Source of the DNA: Flavobacteriales bacterium
Lineage (GTDB): Bacteria > Bacteroidota > Bacteroidia > Flavobacteriales_D > Sanyastnellaceae
Length of the DNA: 46,830 bases
Assembly (NCBI GenBank): GCA_019694805.1
Contig: JAIBBG010000022.1
Location: forward strand, 1 to 46,830
Reading direction: 5' to 3'
Shown here: positions 27,601 through 36,461 of the stretch, piece after piece
Layout: each line of letters starts with the position of its first letter
Numbering within the stretch: position 1 is the first letter of the stretch
Position numbers and translations under genes: made by a program
The notes under the pieces: model-generated
Told to the model about the DNA's origin: nothing
The model's input: only the letters and a program-made list of their open reading frames with translations
The model's database searches: none

Positions 27601-28687
27601 ACAATGGTTTACGGAACCAGTGGCCAGCGGAAACTTGTCATACAGACCTACATTTTATTTGGAATCTCCTGCTTTCGATTTTTCCGGGAGCAGTGTTGTC
27701 CAGTTGACTTTTGCTCTGATGTGCACAGGCCAAGCCTTTCAACAAGTTGATGGCGGCAATATGCAATATTCTTTGGATGGTGGAAATACATGGTCTGTGC
27801 TCGATGATGAATACAATACCGCAGATAATTGGTATGATTTCAATAACCTGAGTGAACTGGATAATGAACCCGGATGGACTGGTCCTCCGCTGGCTTATGG
27901 CGTACCGGATTTTGACACTGTTCATGTAAATGTTTCATTCCTTGGTGGTGAATCGCATGTTGTGTTCAGATATAAGTATAGAAGCAACCACTATTATTAT
28001 GGAGTGGGCAATGTACAAGGTATGCGTCTGGATGATTTTATGTTGGAATCATGGGCATTGGACTATGTGGCCAATGATGTTTTAGTGCCCTTAAACCTAT
28101 CTGTTGTTGATGCCAACATCGATTTGAATTACAGTATCTCTTGTTCGGGAGAGGCAAATGGATTACCTACAGGAACAACATTCTACTGGTCGACAGATGA
28201 TGTATTGGATGCAAATGATATTTTACTTCAAACTTTAGATGAACTGCCCATTGCCAATGGTGCAACATTGAATGCCATGACTTCGGTAGAATATCCTACG
28301 CCGATAACACAGTCAGTGTATTATGTGTTTTATGTAGCGGATGGCGAATTTGATATCAATGAAATGGTGGAATCCAATAACGTGGGCTCGTTTGTCATCA
28401 CTTTCACCGACTTCGATCATGTATTGGAAGATGAACTTATGGATGGTGTCATGATTACTTCGGGGAAGGGAGAGATATGGATCAGTGATGCCAACAATGC
28501 ATTAAAAGGCAGTTCATCAGTGGAGATTTTTGATGCCTATGGGAAGTGTATTTTGAATAAGAACATGGTCATCACAGCAGAAAAACAATCCATCGATTTG
28601 CCTACAACATTGGCTTCCGGAGTGTATCGGATTCGTCTAAAACACGATGGATTGAGCTTCACTGAATCATTGTATTTGTCGAATTAA
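24641..28687 (+). CDS. 1348-residue modular surface protein with four jelly-roll/CARDB repeats and a T9SS-like tail
   Basis: After a signal peptide (about 1-22, ending VFSQ) there are four large modules starting near residues 27, 316, 604 and 938. Each opens with PYxxxFxxx (PYYNNFDAT, PYVEDFEDL, PYVNDFESD, PYAHEFNES) and carries a MAM/LamG-like jelly roll; in modules 1, 3 and 4 this contains YSLDNGATW, YSIDGGATW and YSLDGGNTW respectively. Each module ends in a CARDB-like domain (YFSYDDVLDEQD, FYWSTDDVWDAG, YYLSVDPTLDGA, FYWSTDDVLDAN). The last ~80 residues resemble a T9SS sorting domain (SVEIFDAYGKCIL to SGVYRIRL), without the YPNP opening. The protein is probably an adhesin or polymer-binding surface protein. 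Confidence 0.85.
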   Translation: MMNVMRCVLILLITLKSMSVFSQLSVPYYNNFDATGDDLSWSHYAIAGTDDWEMGIPLYPPYSAPGCFVTGIDGSFEGNSNRALETPSFDLSNLDVDYSLSFYHKRQAVVVNNYYYLEYSLDNGATWTLLDNPTTQKKNWQTTGGFTNNFYSSFQHSAINLSFIQGNGNVKFRFRFQSGAANGQGWTIDNFSIAEESYNVTAYQGDSIFISQKCLQFNVSSVFGFYNQYSDPFYNATHYYFSYDDVLDEQDMFLGTGYTNTPVSMDNYTYEVNLADELNMGEYYILYQHDALDSLDESNELDNIGYAVLEVDTVFPMPYVEDFEDLEFPWKVLAPGENYGSVWEYGFGYRHHLEGAHSGSNAWHTGKTMYYTDDINNSNSHVQYLLSPTIDLTSDTGNIVMNVWFKNDIQANAYLMERRIACDVGWSTLFTFPGEAEDEWDFYNKPLNSWVEYNTMQFRVKFTSSYIGPEGIIFDDVYVGRAKPDLTIEQDKSDRFASSSVLDHELKYYFFNAGVESVDEVTTSFYWSTDDVWDAGDLLLGVKTESNISPESRLWTSFNFQKPTLDAGTYYVFYVIDETNVVDEMREYNNDGYFTLFQYDITNLPYVNDFESDISNWRHEATLGSDDWFYGEPQGDITGMAFSGVRAWMTSDSGLVSPMSRMHLYTPVFDMTALEHPVLEFDMILGLHPDCQCQLADLNMSYSIDGGATWQILDTTNTSYNRWYYPIEYESGVDQNYYLANSTYLMFDQGEKSFVTTGQYNSRDASRNTRYILDLTFLQSYTAVQFRYNLATKYVGDSYTDASVDGLLIDNFSIREAFLDLTVEYHKHLMISSMSDQLRFFMHVKNNGNYISNPAVVQYYLSVDPTLDGADFPLGQFNLTAIRPDLNRYVNVTFDGPGDLSTYAYLLYHVDYTGTNEETDELNNIGFWTLSLDSISDYPYAHEFNESIVHGWHQYAVGPFDDNLIRYRWRNMTAPAEALYQSAITSGQWFTEPVASGNLSYRPTFYLESPAFDFSGSSVVQLTFALMCTGQAFQQVDGGNMQYSLDGGNTWSVLDDEYNTADNWYDFNNLSELDNEPGWTGPPLAYGVPDFDTVHVNVSFLGGESHVVFRYKYRSNHYYYGVGNVQGMRLDDFMLESWALDYVANDVLVPLNLSVVDANIDLNYSISCSGEANGLPTGTTFYWSTDDVLDANDILLQTLDELPIANGATLNAMTSVEYPTPITQSVYYVFYVADGEFDINEMVESNNVGSFVITFTDFDHVLEDELMDGVMITSGKGEIWISDANNALKGSSSVEIFDAYGKCILNKNMVITAEKQSIDLPTTLASGVYRIRLKHDGLSFTESLYLSN

Positions 28688-28746
28688 AAGAGAGTTTAGG
28701 GTTTTAGATGGTTGGCAATACTGAAATGGTGCAATGCCTTTTAGTC

Positions 28747-28766
28747 AACCCTGACAAGGGTTTTTA
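28747..28766 (+). terminator. Intrinsic terminator after the modular surface-protein gene
   Basis: A 6-bp stem (AACCCT / AGGGTT) with a GACA loop runs into a T-run. It lies 60 bases past the stop at 28687 and ahead of the convergent bioY. Confidence 0.72.
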
Positions 28767-28801
28767 TTCTTAGTTTTTTACGTAAAATGAGATAAAGGAC
28801 T

Positions 28802-29374
28802 TCAATCAACAAAAGCTTGTTTTCTCGGGCCTCGTGTCATGAATCTGACGATCAAATCGATCACAAGTGCTCCAATGACAGATTTGATGATGGCTCCGGG
28901 AATGACCTTTTCAATATTGTCTTGCCACTCTGGAAGATCTAATCTAATCATCCAGATAGCACCGAAAGCCAGAATGATCAAATGACCAATAAACCAATTC
29001 AGAATGGATGGAATGGTTTTGCGAAATGCAGCGAGTTCGGTCAGATAACCACTGATCAAGGAAGCAGCAAGAAATCCAAAAAAGAATCCCGCGTAAATGC
29101 TGCCGAATGCTTGCCAGCCACCTTTGTAACCAGCAAAAACAGGCAATCCCATGCCACCTGCTATGAGGTATAACACAGTTGAAACCAATCCAACTCTCCA
29201 TCCAAATGCAATGGCCGAAAAGAGAATCACCAACGATTGAAGTGTCACTGGCATGTTTTCTTGCATCGAGATCACAATTGGTCCAAGAAAATAGAGTAGG
29301 ACACAACTGATCAAGACCTTGATCAGCATATCTACAGCATTGCGCTGATGAAAGCGGATGTATTGGTTTAGCAC
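28802..29374 (-). CDS. bioY: BioY-family biotin transporter S component
   Basis: The 190-residue protein has about six hydrophobic helices and the BioY landmarks: MPVTLQSLVILFSAIAFGWRVG (about 40-61), GGMGLPVFAGYKGG (about 73-86) and GSIYAGFFFGFLAASLISGY. BioY is the substrate-binding membrane subunit of an ECF-type biotin importer, and some forms work without the ATPase module. No bioM or bioN is nearby. It starts 3 bases after the stop of the M1 peptidase gene, so they are likely one transcript. Confidence 0.9.
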   Translation of the reverse strand: MLNQYIRFHQRNAVDMLIKVLISCVLLYFLGPIVISMQENMPVTLQSLVILFSAIAFGWRVGLVSTVLYLIAGGMGLPVFAGYKGGWQAFGSIYAGFFFGFLAASLISGYLTELAAFRKTIPSILNWFIGHLIILAFGAIWMIRLDLPEWQDNIEKVIPGAIIKSVIGALVIDLIVRFMTRGPRKQAFVD

Positions 29375-29377
29375 TGT

Positions 29378-31240
29378 TTATCTATTGTCAATGATGAATT
29401 GAACGGCATTCGCAGGAACAATGGTGTTGTTTTTTCGATTGATATCGGCCATGAGTCCAGAAGAATCAATGGTGATGCTTTCGATATCAGTGATACCTTT
29501 CGGAATCATAAGTTCATATACCGGCTCTACCCATTTCCAGTCAGGCATAATGGTCCATTTGCCGTTGTAACCATCTGCAGGTTTTTCACCACGCATAATA
29601 TCCAAGGCAATTACAAATGTTTCGAATGTGCCGTCTTTATATTTCACTTCTACATCCAGTGGCATGGGCATTAATCCCTTGCGTTCGATCACCACTTTGG
29701 TTTGCTTTTGTTCACCCATCACACCGGCAATGCTATAGTCGATGGTCTTGGTAGTATTCACAAAATACTCGTTGTACCAATCGAGTTCCATTCCGCTTTG
29801 TTTTTCCATGGTACGGATGAAATCGTAGTTGTCGGGATGTTTGAATTTGAAAGTATTGAAATAGTTGAGCAATGCCGTTCTGAAGTGATATGGGCCAATG
29901 ATGTACTCTAATTGTGCAAGATATACTTCACCCTTACTATATACCGCAGTGCCATATGCATAGTTCGTTTCAAAATGATCAGCATGGGTATCAAGTGATT
30001 CTTCTTTTCCTTCTTTCACAATATCGATGTAACTGTTGTATGCTGGTTCATGACCAGTAGGCATACCAGAACGAAAGAGATAATCCATGGTTTCCTGTGA
30101 TGCAAAACTGGTGAAGCCTTCATCCATCCAGGCGTATAAACTCTCATTGGTAGCCAAAACACCTTGATACCAGGAATGTGCAGCTTCGTGAACAGAGACA
30201 CCAACCAGGCTTGGCAGTTTTCTATTCCCGGTTACCAATGTGGCCATTGGGTATTCCATACCTCCATCGCCACCTTGAATGATGGAATACACTGGATAAG
30301 GATACTTGCCAAAATTTTTACTGAGAAAATCAAAAGCTTTGGTCATCAAGGGTTGTGCATCTTTCCATGACTGCACATAATCCGTGTTCTTCTGATAGAA
30401 AAAATGGAGCATCGGTCCATCTGGAACCTGAATCTTGTCGTGCGCATAATCCGGGTCTGCCGCCCAAACAAAGTCATGCACGTTTTGCGCTTTGAACCTC
30501 CAGGTTAATTTCTCACCGGCAGACTTTTTCACTTTGGTTTCATCATCAGCATAACCATAACCAATTTCATTGGGATTTTGTAAAACGCCAGTCGCCGCAA
30601 TGATATAGTTCTTTGCCATGGTGATGTTGACATCAAAATCACCCCACACACCGTAGAACTCCCTTCCGATGTAAGGATTGGCATGCCAGCCGTGAGCATC
30701 GTATTCACACATCTTCGGATACCACTGACTCATACTGTAATCTATACCTTCATTATTGTCGCGACCTGAACGACGAATCTGCAAAGGAACCTGTCCTTCA
30801 AATTCAAGTTCGAATACAGCTTTTGTTCCTGCAGCAATGGGTTTGTCCAATGTCACTTCCAAGATGGTTTCACTTTCAAGTGTCTTCAATGTTCGACCAT
30901 CAATCTTCAATGATTTTACATGCAGGTATCCATATTCTTCAGGCTTGAGGTTGAAAATTCTATCGCCAACTCGTCCATCAGGATCAACTATGGTTCTTGA
31001 CCTCACATCCATGGCACTCCCTGGTTGAAAGGCATTGAAATAAAGATGGAAGAACACTTTATTCAGTGATTCAGGGGAATTGTTATAGTAGGTAAGGGTT
31101 TGTTTGCCTTTGTATTGATGGTTCACATCATTCAGCTCAACATCCATCTTGTATTCTGCACGCTGCTGCCATGAAGCGCTTTGCGCTGATATCGCTGCAG
31201 CAATGAATAATGCCGTCGTGGTCAGGAAAAATTTCTTCAT
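29378..31240 (-). CDS. Secreted M1-family metallopeptidase
   Basis: The 620-residue protein has a signal peptide (about 1-20, ISAQ) and the M1 architecture. The N-terminal beta domain is followed by the exopeptidase-like GGMEYP motif (in place of GAMEN) and the zinc motif HEAAH (H351, E352, H355), with the third ligand E374 exactly 18 residues on in WMDEGF. It should release N-terminal residues from peptides in the periplasm or outside. There is no T9SS tail. It is the first gene of a two-gene unit with bioY. Confidence 0.93.
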   Translation of the reverse strand: MKKFFLTTTALFIAAAISAQSASWQQRAEYKMDVELNDVNHQYKGKQTLTYYNNSPESLNKVFFHLYFNAFQPGSAMDVRSRTIVDPDGRVGDRIFNLKPEEYGYLHVKSLKIDGRTLKTLESETILEVTLDKPIAAGTKAVFELEFEGQVPLQIRRSGRDNNEGIDYSMSQWYPKMCEYDAHGWHANPYIGREFYGVWGDFDVNITMAKNYIIAATGVLQNPNEIGYGYADDETKVKKSAGEKLTWRFKAQNVHDFVWAADPDYAHDKIQVPDGPMLHFFYQKNTDYVQSWKDAQPLMTKAFDFLSKNFGKYPYPVYSIIQGGDGGMEYPMATLVTGNRKLPSLVGVSVHEAAHSWYQGVLATNESLYAWMDEGFTSFASQETMDYLFRSGMPTGHEPAYNSYIDIVKEGKEESLDTHADHFETNYAYGTAVYSKGEVYLAQLEYIIGPYHFRTALLNYFNTFKFKHPDNYDFIRTMEKQSGMELDWYNEYFVNTTKTIDYSIAGVMGEQKQTKVVIERKGLMPMPLDVEVKYKDGTFETFVIALDIMRGEKPADGYNGKWTIMPDWKWVEPVYELMIPKGITDIESITIDSSGLMADINRKNNTIVPANAVQFIIDNR

Positions 31241-31507
31241 AGCGCGAAAATATGCAATATTGATGCCTTCACTCGAAATCGCACATCTGGCTTGTGATAA
31301 GCGGCGATGAAGATGTACAAGAAGCAGGGATGGTATCCAGTCTGTGGATGTATGAGTAGAAAGGTCTTTCGCTTTTTATGAAGGTGTACAATGCTGAAGT
31401 AAGCCGCCAAATAATTTTGAGTGATTAACGTTTAACGGTGCAATGTTTTGCTTGTGTTCGACTTCATTTGTTCATTCGCGAATCATGTTCTTGACTTCAA
31501 CCTTGAT

Positions 31508-32134
31508 ATGAAGAATTTACTCTTATTTGTTGTCATTGCTGCCTCTGCAGCATGTGGCGCTGTGATTCAACCTGGTGCTGAAGATCATGTTGTTGAGGTT
31601 CAATACCCGTTATCCAAAAAGGATTCGTTGATGTTGCTGTTTCATGAACACCAGGAATTCTGGTCGGATGGATTCGATTTTCCGGTGGGCAAACCTGATG
31701 CGAAAGGTTATTACAATGCTCAGGGTTTTCAAAAAAATGAGCACTTAGGTGACGATTGGAATGGTAGAGGAGGAGGCAATACTGATTTTGGTGATACCAT
31801 TTACTCCATTTCCAATGGTTATGTGACAGAAGCGTTTCAGTTTTATGGGGGCTGGGGAAAGGTTATGCGCATTGCTTCTGTCTTCCGCAGCAAGGAACAA
31901 GTTGACATGGTGGAATCACTCTATGCACACATGAATGATATGTTGGTCAAAAAGGGACAATGGGTTAAAAAGGGTCAGGCCATTGGAACTATCGGCAATG
32001 CGGAGGGAATTTATCTCGCTCATCTGCATCATGAAATCAGAAATGCCCCCGGCCGCGATCTTGGCGCTGGTTATGGAAAAGACACTACAGGATATCTTAA
32101 TCCAACCTTATTCATCAAGTCTCATCGACGTTAG
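31508..32134 (+). CDS. M23-family peptidase lipoprotein
   Basis: Starting at the ATG at 31508 the 208-residue product has a lipoprotein signal with lipobox SAAC (Cys16); the frame extends 20 residues upstream but without signal features. The LytM domain has its zinc ligands HLGDD (H79, D83), AHM (H141) and HLH (H172, H174). It should cut peptide cross-links in peptidoglycan or other glycyl peptides. The insert GWGKVMRIASVFRSKEQVD before the third strand is longer than usual. It is monocistronic. Confidence 0.88.
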   Translation: MKNLLLFVVIAASAACGAVIQPGAEDHVVEVQYPLSKKDSLMLLFHEHQEFWSDGFDFPVGKPDAKGYYNAQGFQKNEHLGDDWNGRGGGNTDFGDTIYSISNGYVTEAFQFYGGWGKVMRIASVFRSKEQVDMVESLYAHMNDMLVKKGQWVKKGQAIGTIGNAEGIYLAHLHHEIRNAPGRDLGAGYGKDTTGYLNPTLFIKSHRR

Positions 32135-32403
32135 AAACATTCGTGCATAGTAGCGCCGTTGTCGAGATGTGTTGGTGTGCGGGAAATGGTGTGAATGGGG
32201 GTTGAAAAAATTCATTCTCATTCCCATCTCATTCTCATTCTGTGTCTTTTCCCTTTGCGGATGCTATCCGCGACACTGCCTTATTCTATTGGTTTGCGTC
32301 CAGTCATTGGATCAAAGACTTCAATGGCGATACAAGACTTTCGTATTCCAACACTTATCATCATCAAGGTCAATTCTACCATTCTCCCTGTTCAATACCT
32401 CCT

Positions 32404-33648
32404 TCACGTCTCGGTGAACTGCATATCCTTCCCAAACGTTTCAGGAATAAAGGAAAGGGAGATAAATGCAAGTCCGATGCAAACGATGCCGACAATCAAT
32501 GCTGAGTTGATATTGCCCATGGACAATTCGAGTGATTTATAGGATAGTGTAATCGGCACAACTGCGCCACGCACAAAATTTGGAACCGTGGTCGTAACTG
32601 TTGCTCTGATATTGGTGCCAAAGGACTCTGATGCCATCGTCACGAATAACGCCCAATATCCTGTTGCCGTGCCGATGAGAAAACAAAACAAATAGTAAGT
32701 TGAAGTACTCATGTTTTGCAGATAGAGGAAAAGCAAGGTGACTACTACGGTAAAAAACAAATAGAGGTAAACAATCTTTTTTCTGCTTCTGAACAATTGA
32801 CTGAGCAATCCACTCAACAAATCACCGAAGGAAAGTCCAATGTATGCATACATGATGGCAAAGCCAATGTTGACAGGTTCACCCTGAACCTGATTGGTTA
32901 TCGCGAATTTTTCACTGAATTTGATGAGCACGCCAATGGAATACCACACCGGTAAACCAATCAAAATGGATGCGATATACCTCCTGAGTCTTTTACCTTG
33001 TCTAAGAAGAATGAAAAAATTGCCCTTGCTGACATTCGATTTCTTGACCTCATCGAACATCCCACTTTCAAATGTTCCCATGCGTAAGACCAGCAGCAAT
33101 AAACCAAGTGATCCTCCAATCACGTACATCACCTGCCAGTTTTGTAAACCTGCCCATTCAAGTTTCATCTTGCTGATGAGCGCCGCTGCTACTGCACCCA
33201 GAGCGCCCATGGTAACAATCAACATGGTTCCATAACCACGTTTTTCTTTGTGCATGATTTCACTCACCAATGTAATTGCGGCACCGAGTTCACCGGCGAG
33301 TCCCAGTCCTGCAATGAAACGCACGATGCTATATTGGGTCATGTCACCCACAAAAGCATTCGCAAGATTGGCGAGTGAATAGATCAGAATAGATCCAAAG
33401 AGAATGTTCTTTCTTCCTTTGGTATCACCAATCACTCCCCAAAACAAACCTCCAACGAGCATACCTGTCATCTGCCATAAAAAGAGGGTGTAGTCGTACT
33501 TATCTACCCATGCAGGATCGGTAATGCCAAGTCCGCGAATACTTTGTTTGCTAACGATATTAAAGAGCTGAAGATCGTAAATGTCTACGAAGTAGCCCAA
33601 CGATGCCACCAGTACGGTAAGCCAAATGGTATTTTTGGTTGAAGTCAT
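32404..33648 (-). CDS. Major facilitator superfamily transporter
   Basis: The 414-residue protein has about 12 hydrophobic helices and MFS loop motifs: GGLFWGVIGDTKGRKNILFG (about 61-80, the DxxGRR-type motif after helix 2) and LAGELGAAITLVSE (about 117-130, with the charged Glu typical of sugar and organic-acid porters). The substrate is not predictable. It ends MQFTET; the next gene on the strand, MtfA-like, ends 7 bases upstream of its start, so the two are probably co-transcribed. Confidence 0.9.
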   Translation of the reverse strand: MTSTKNTIWLTVLVASLGYFVDIYDLQLFNIVSKQSIRGLGITDPAWVDKYDYTLFLWQMTGMLVGGLFWGVIGDTKGRKNILFGSILIYSLANLANAFVGDMTQYSIVRFIAGLGLAGELGAAITLVSEIMHKEKRGYGTMLIVTMGALGAVAAALISKMKLEWAGLQNWQVMYVIGGSLGLLLLVLRMGTFESGMFDEVKKSNVSKGNFFILLRQGKRLRRYIASILIGLPVWYSIGVLIKFSEKFAITNQVQGEPVNIGFAIMYAYIGLSFGDLLSGLLSQLFRSRKKIVYLYLFFTVVVTLLFLYLQNMSTSTYYLFCFLIGTATGYWALFVTMASESFGTNIRATVTTTVPNFVRGAVVPITLSYKSLELSMGNINSALIVGIVCIGLAFISLSFIPETFGKDMQFTET

Positions 33649-33655
33649 AACTGCA

Positions 33656-34480
33656 TTACATCAATTCCAGAATCTCCATTCGTGCACACGGGTCCTGATT
33701 GAGCATCGCTGCTGTGGCATCATAAAATTCTGGATAAAGTCTTCTAAATTCTATGGGTTGTTCGAAAAATGTTTCCACCGTCACCGCCCACATTTCATGG
33801 ATATTGGTGGCTCCGTATTTTCTGAAAAAATGTTCATCCTGAGTGTCGATCTCAATCATCATCGCGCAGCCCATAACAAGCCAGTTTTTCCATTGTGGGA
33901 CTGCTTCAAAGTGCTCGTATTCGATCATCATCGCGTGGGCAAATTCATGCAATCCAACATGGATCTTGTCATCATGATCGGCATGGCCTTCCTCAAAATG
34001 TTGCCATGATATGAAGATACGGCCGTTGCCCAGGGTAAGGCCTTTTACTTCACGCTCAAGTAGTCTGGAATGAAAACTTGAGGGATAAATTTGAATCAAC
34101 TCAAAGGATGGCAATTCAAATCTTCTTTTTAATCCGAACGTTAGTCTGGCCAATGTGGCACTGATGATGATTTCATGTTTGTCTGTCAACACAAAGTCTT
34201 CCATGCCATAAAAGGCCTTGCTTTTACGAATGACGAATGTTCGGTTGGCAAACTCTATGCGCTCCTGTATCGTGAGTGTATGGTACCAGGGAAAATCACT
34301 TTTGAGTGTGTTGACAATGTTGGCGAAATACTCCGCCCCGGTTGGAGGCGTGTTCAATTCATAATCTGTCAGGCCGGATGAATGACGTCGCGAAAGGCGG
34401 GATCTGATTTTCGTGGCAAGATCAGGTACCACGAAAAACCAAAAAATGAGCGCAAGAATAGTGATGATTGCCAATGCCAT
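33656..34480 (-). CDS. mtfA: MtfA-like M90 zinc peptidase
   Basis: The 274-residue protein starts at the ATG at 34480; a TTG at 34498 is in frame and would add six residues. It has an N-terminal membrane helix (about 1-19) and the M90 domain: PWYHTLTIQERIEF, SATLARLTFGL, YPSSFHSRL and the zinc site HVGLHEFAHAMMIE (H178, E179, H182). E. coli MtfA binds and regulates the Mlc repressor of glucose uptake; in Bacteroidota the role is unknown. It lies between a LysM protein gene and an MFS transporter gene on the same strand. Confidence 0.88.
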   Translation of the reverse strand: MALAIITILALIFWFFVVPDLATKIRSRLSRRHSSGLTDYELNTPPTGAEYFANIVNTLKSDFPWYHTLTIQERIEFANRTFVIRKSKAFYGMEDFVLTDKHEIIISATLARLTFGLKRRFELPSFELIQIYPSSFHSRLLEREVKGLTLGNGRIFISWQHFEEGHADHDDKIHVGLHEFAHAMMIEYEHFEAVPQWKNWLVMGCAMMIEIDTQDEHFFRKYGATNIHEMWAVTVETFFEQPIEFRRLYPEFYDATAAMLNQDPCARMEILELM

Positions 34481-34516
34481 GATGATCAGTTGGCGCAATA
34501 TACGAGTGAAGCTATA

Positions 34517-36157
34517 TCATTTAGACTTGGAACTGGACTTGGTGTGGATGATGAGCTTTTGTCCCGGCTTGATGTTCTCATTGCACTTATTCCATTTCAT
34601 AATGTCCTGCTCTGTAACGCCTGGATATTTTCTGGCGATGCTCCATAATGAATCCCCGGATTTCACAGTATAGGTTATCTTATGGTCAGCGGATGAAATG
34701 GCCTTTTTGTCTTTTCTGGCTTTGGCGATCTTTTTTTCATAGACTTCCTTATCACCGCCTAAAGAAATGATTTCCTCGTATTGGTGAATCGCGCAATCGT
34801 AATCTTTCTTTTTCAGACATGCCGTCGCCTGCTGTTCCATTTTACCAATTTGCTCTTCAAGCGGATTGGTCACAGAAGGCTGTACTTCTGGCTTAGGTAA
34901 TGTTGTAGATTGGGTCTCCACTTCGGGCTCAACTCTATCGTTTTGTTTTGGTGCGGGATCTTTGACAACAACCGTTTTGGTGCGAATGATTTTTAGTTTT
35001 TTTCCTTTGGAAATACGATCGCTTTTGAGATGATTCCATTTCTTGATTTGCTTCACCGTAACATGGTACTTTTCAGCAATCTTGCCCAAGGAATCGCCTT
35101 TCTTCACTTTGTAATAGATGATTTCCTCCACTTCTTCGGTAGCCTTCACTTCGTTGATCATCACTGGTGGCGCCCAACGGTAAACGCTATCAGACATGGC
35201 CTCGAATTTCAAAGACTCAACTTTATCGAGCATGAAAGGTACTTTGCGATAACCCGCTGGAATGGTATTGCCGATGTAAACGGGATTCATCCCGGCTATT
35301 GCTTTTTTATTGCTGCCTAATACAGCATAAAGTGCTTCCTTTTTGATTTCTTGTTGCGGTACAATCGCATCGAATTGCCCTTGTATATCGAAGTAACTAT
35401 TGAGGTGATTGCCTACACGTGCAGATTCGATGAGGGCCTTGGTGTATGCATAAAAGGTAATAACGGCTCTGGCATCCGGATTTAATCCATCTATGAGATC
35501 TTGTCCATTAACCGCAGCAGGAATGTTCTCTACAAAAGGAACGCCGGTGTAGTAGGCGAGTATTGTGCGCAATGGATCTCCCTGATAACGATTGTTGAGT
35601 TCCTTCAAATAAAGAATGGCTGCCTTGGAAGAAAAATCGCCACCATTTCTTTCATCTATAAGCGAATCGATCCGCAAATGTTGACGACGTGCAACGAGAT
35701 AATCCATAGCCCATAAACCAGACTGATTGTTTACACTTCGATATGATTGATTACATCCTGATAGGATTAAAGGAAAATACCTGAAGTCAGTATGTAGGGA
35801 TTGATCTTCACATTGTTTGCGAAAGAGCGGGAAGTACAGGTCACAAAGCGACATCAATGAAAGAAATCGCTGACAATCTCCATTCGGAAAATAGATGGAT
35901 TTGAATGGAGCAAGGTCTGATTCATTCAATTTGATTTTTGTGCCTAACAAATCATATTCGCCTGCAGTAGGATATATCCATCCTTGAGGCCAGGTATTGC
36001 ATTGAAATGCTCGCGCATCCGCTTCAAGAAGTTTTACTGCAATAAACTGCGAAGTGGATTCATGGAAAATGTTCTCCTGATTTTTGAGAAATCCCGATTG
36101 CGCTTTGCCTTGAAATAGGCACAACATGAGGGATAAGATCGGGAGAAAAATTTTCAT
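34517..36157 (-). CDS. LysM protein with degenerate lytic-transglycosylase-like domain
   Basis: The 546-residue product starts at the ATG at 36157, with a signal peptide (1-20, GKAQ). Residues about 100-210 keep the MltD/SLT scaffold (YFPLILSG, QSGLWAM, IDERNGGDFSSKAAILYLKEL), but L132 sits where family members have the catalytic Glu of the ALxESG motif. The later AAYNxG motif reads LAYYTG. Two LysM domains follow, beginning YYKVKKGDSLGKIAEKYH and YTVKSGDSLWSIARKYPGV, separated by a Pro/Thr-rich linker and a KKKDYDCAIHQYEE helical segment. It should bind peptidoglycan in the periplasm, probably without enzyme activity. Confidence 0.88.
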   Translation of the reverse strand: MKIFLPILSLMLCLFQGKAQSGFLKNQENIFHESTSQFIAVKLLEADARAFQCNTWPQGWIYPTAGEYDLLGTKIKLNESDLAPFKSIYFPNGDCQRFLSLMSLCDLYFPLFRKQCEDQSLHTDFRYFPLILSGCNQSYRSVNNQSGLWAMDYLVARRQHLRIDSLIDERNGGDFSSKAAILYLKELNNRYQGDPLRTILAYYTGVPFVENIPAAVNGQDLIDGLNPDARAVITFYAYTKALIESARVGNHLNSYFDIQGQFDAIVPQQEIKKEALYAVLGSNKKAIAGMNPVYIGNTIPAGYRKVPFMLDKVESLKFEAMSDSVYRWAPPVMINEVKATEEVEEIIYYKVKKGDSLGKIAEKYHVTVKQIKKWNHLKSDRISKGKKLKIIRTKTVVVKDPAPKQNDRVEPEVETQSTTLPKPEVQPSVTNPLEEQIGKMEQQATACLKKKDYDCAIHQYEEIISLGGDKEVYEKKIAKARKDKKAISSADHKITYTVKSGDSLWSIARKYPGVTEQDIMKWNKCNENIKPGQKLIIHTKSSSKSK

Positions 36158-36255
36158 ATGACAAATGAAAGGGGAGAAAATCACATCTGATCTACGGAAT
36201 TTTTCCAGTTTTCAACGACGGAATAAACGTGCCCATGATTCCGATAGTACAGCGA

Positions 36256-36366
36256 CTAAAGAAAAACAGCAACGAGGATGATGAAGACAATGATCATCAC
36301 GATGTAGTACCAAAAATCCACGAACCATGGAAAGTACTCGAGGTATTTCTTGATCCAATTTTTCAT
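36256..36366 (-). CDS. Possible 36-residue single-pass membrane protein
   Basis: Reading from the ATG at 36366 gives MKNWIKKYLEYFPWFVDFWY followed by a hydrophobic stretch of Ile, Val and Phe ending VFL and TAG. A basic amphipathic head plus one helix is typical of small inner-membrane proteins. It lies alone between the LysM protein gene and the ORF at 36462. Its biased composition makes it more believable than a random ORF of this length. Confidence 0.5.
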   Translation of the reverse strand: MKNWIKKYLEYFPWFVDFWYYIVMIIVFIILVAVFL

Positions 36367-36461
36367 GTTGAATAGAGGTGACAATGTCCTGTGTTGTACA
36401 TCTGCACAACAGTTAGTTCTCGGTTCGTTTCAGTTAAGAATCTGTCAAGGCGCGAAGCAAA

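Noticed and set aside
32212..32242. CATTCT-type simple repeat
   Set aside because: Short and imperfect, in non-coding DNA; no clear sign of a phase-variable or functional element.
32265..32385. Minus-strand 33-codon ORF ending FDPMTGRKPIE downstream of the MFS gene
   Set aside because: Too short, no signal or family match; probably chance.
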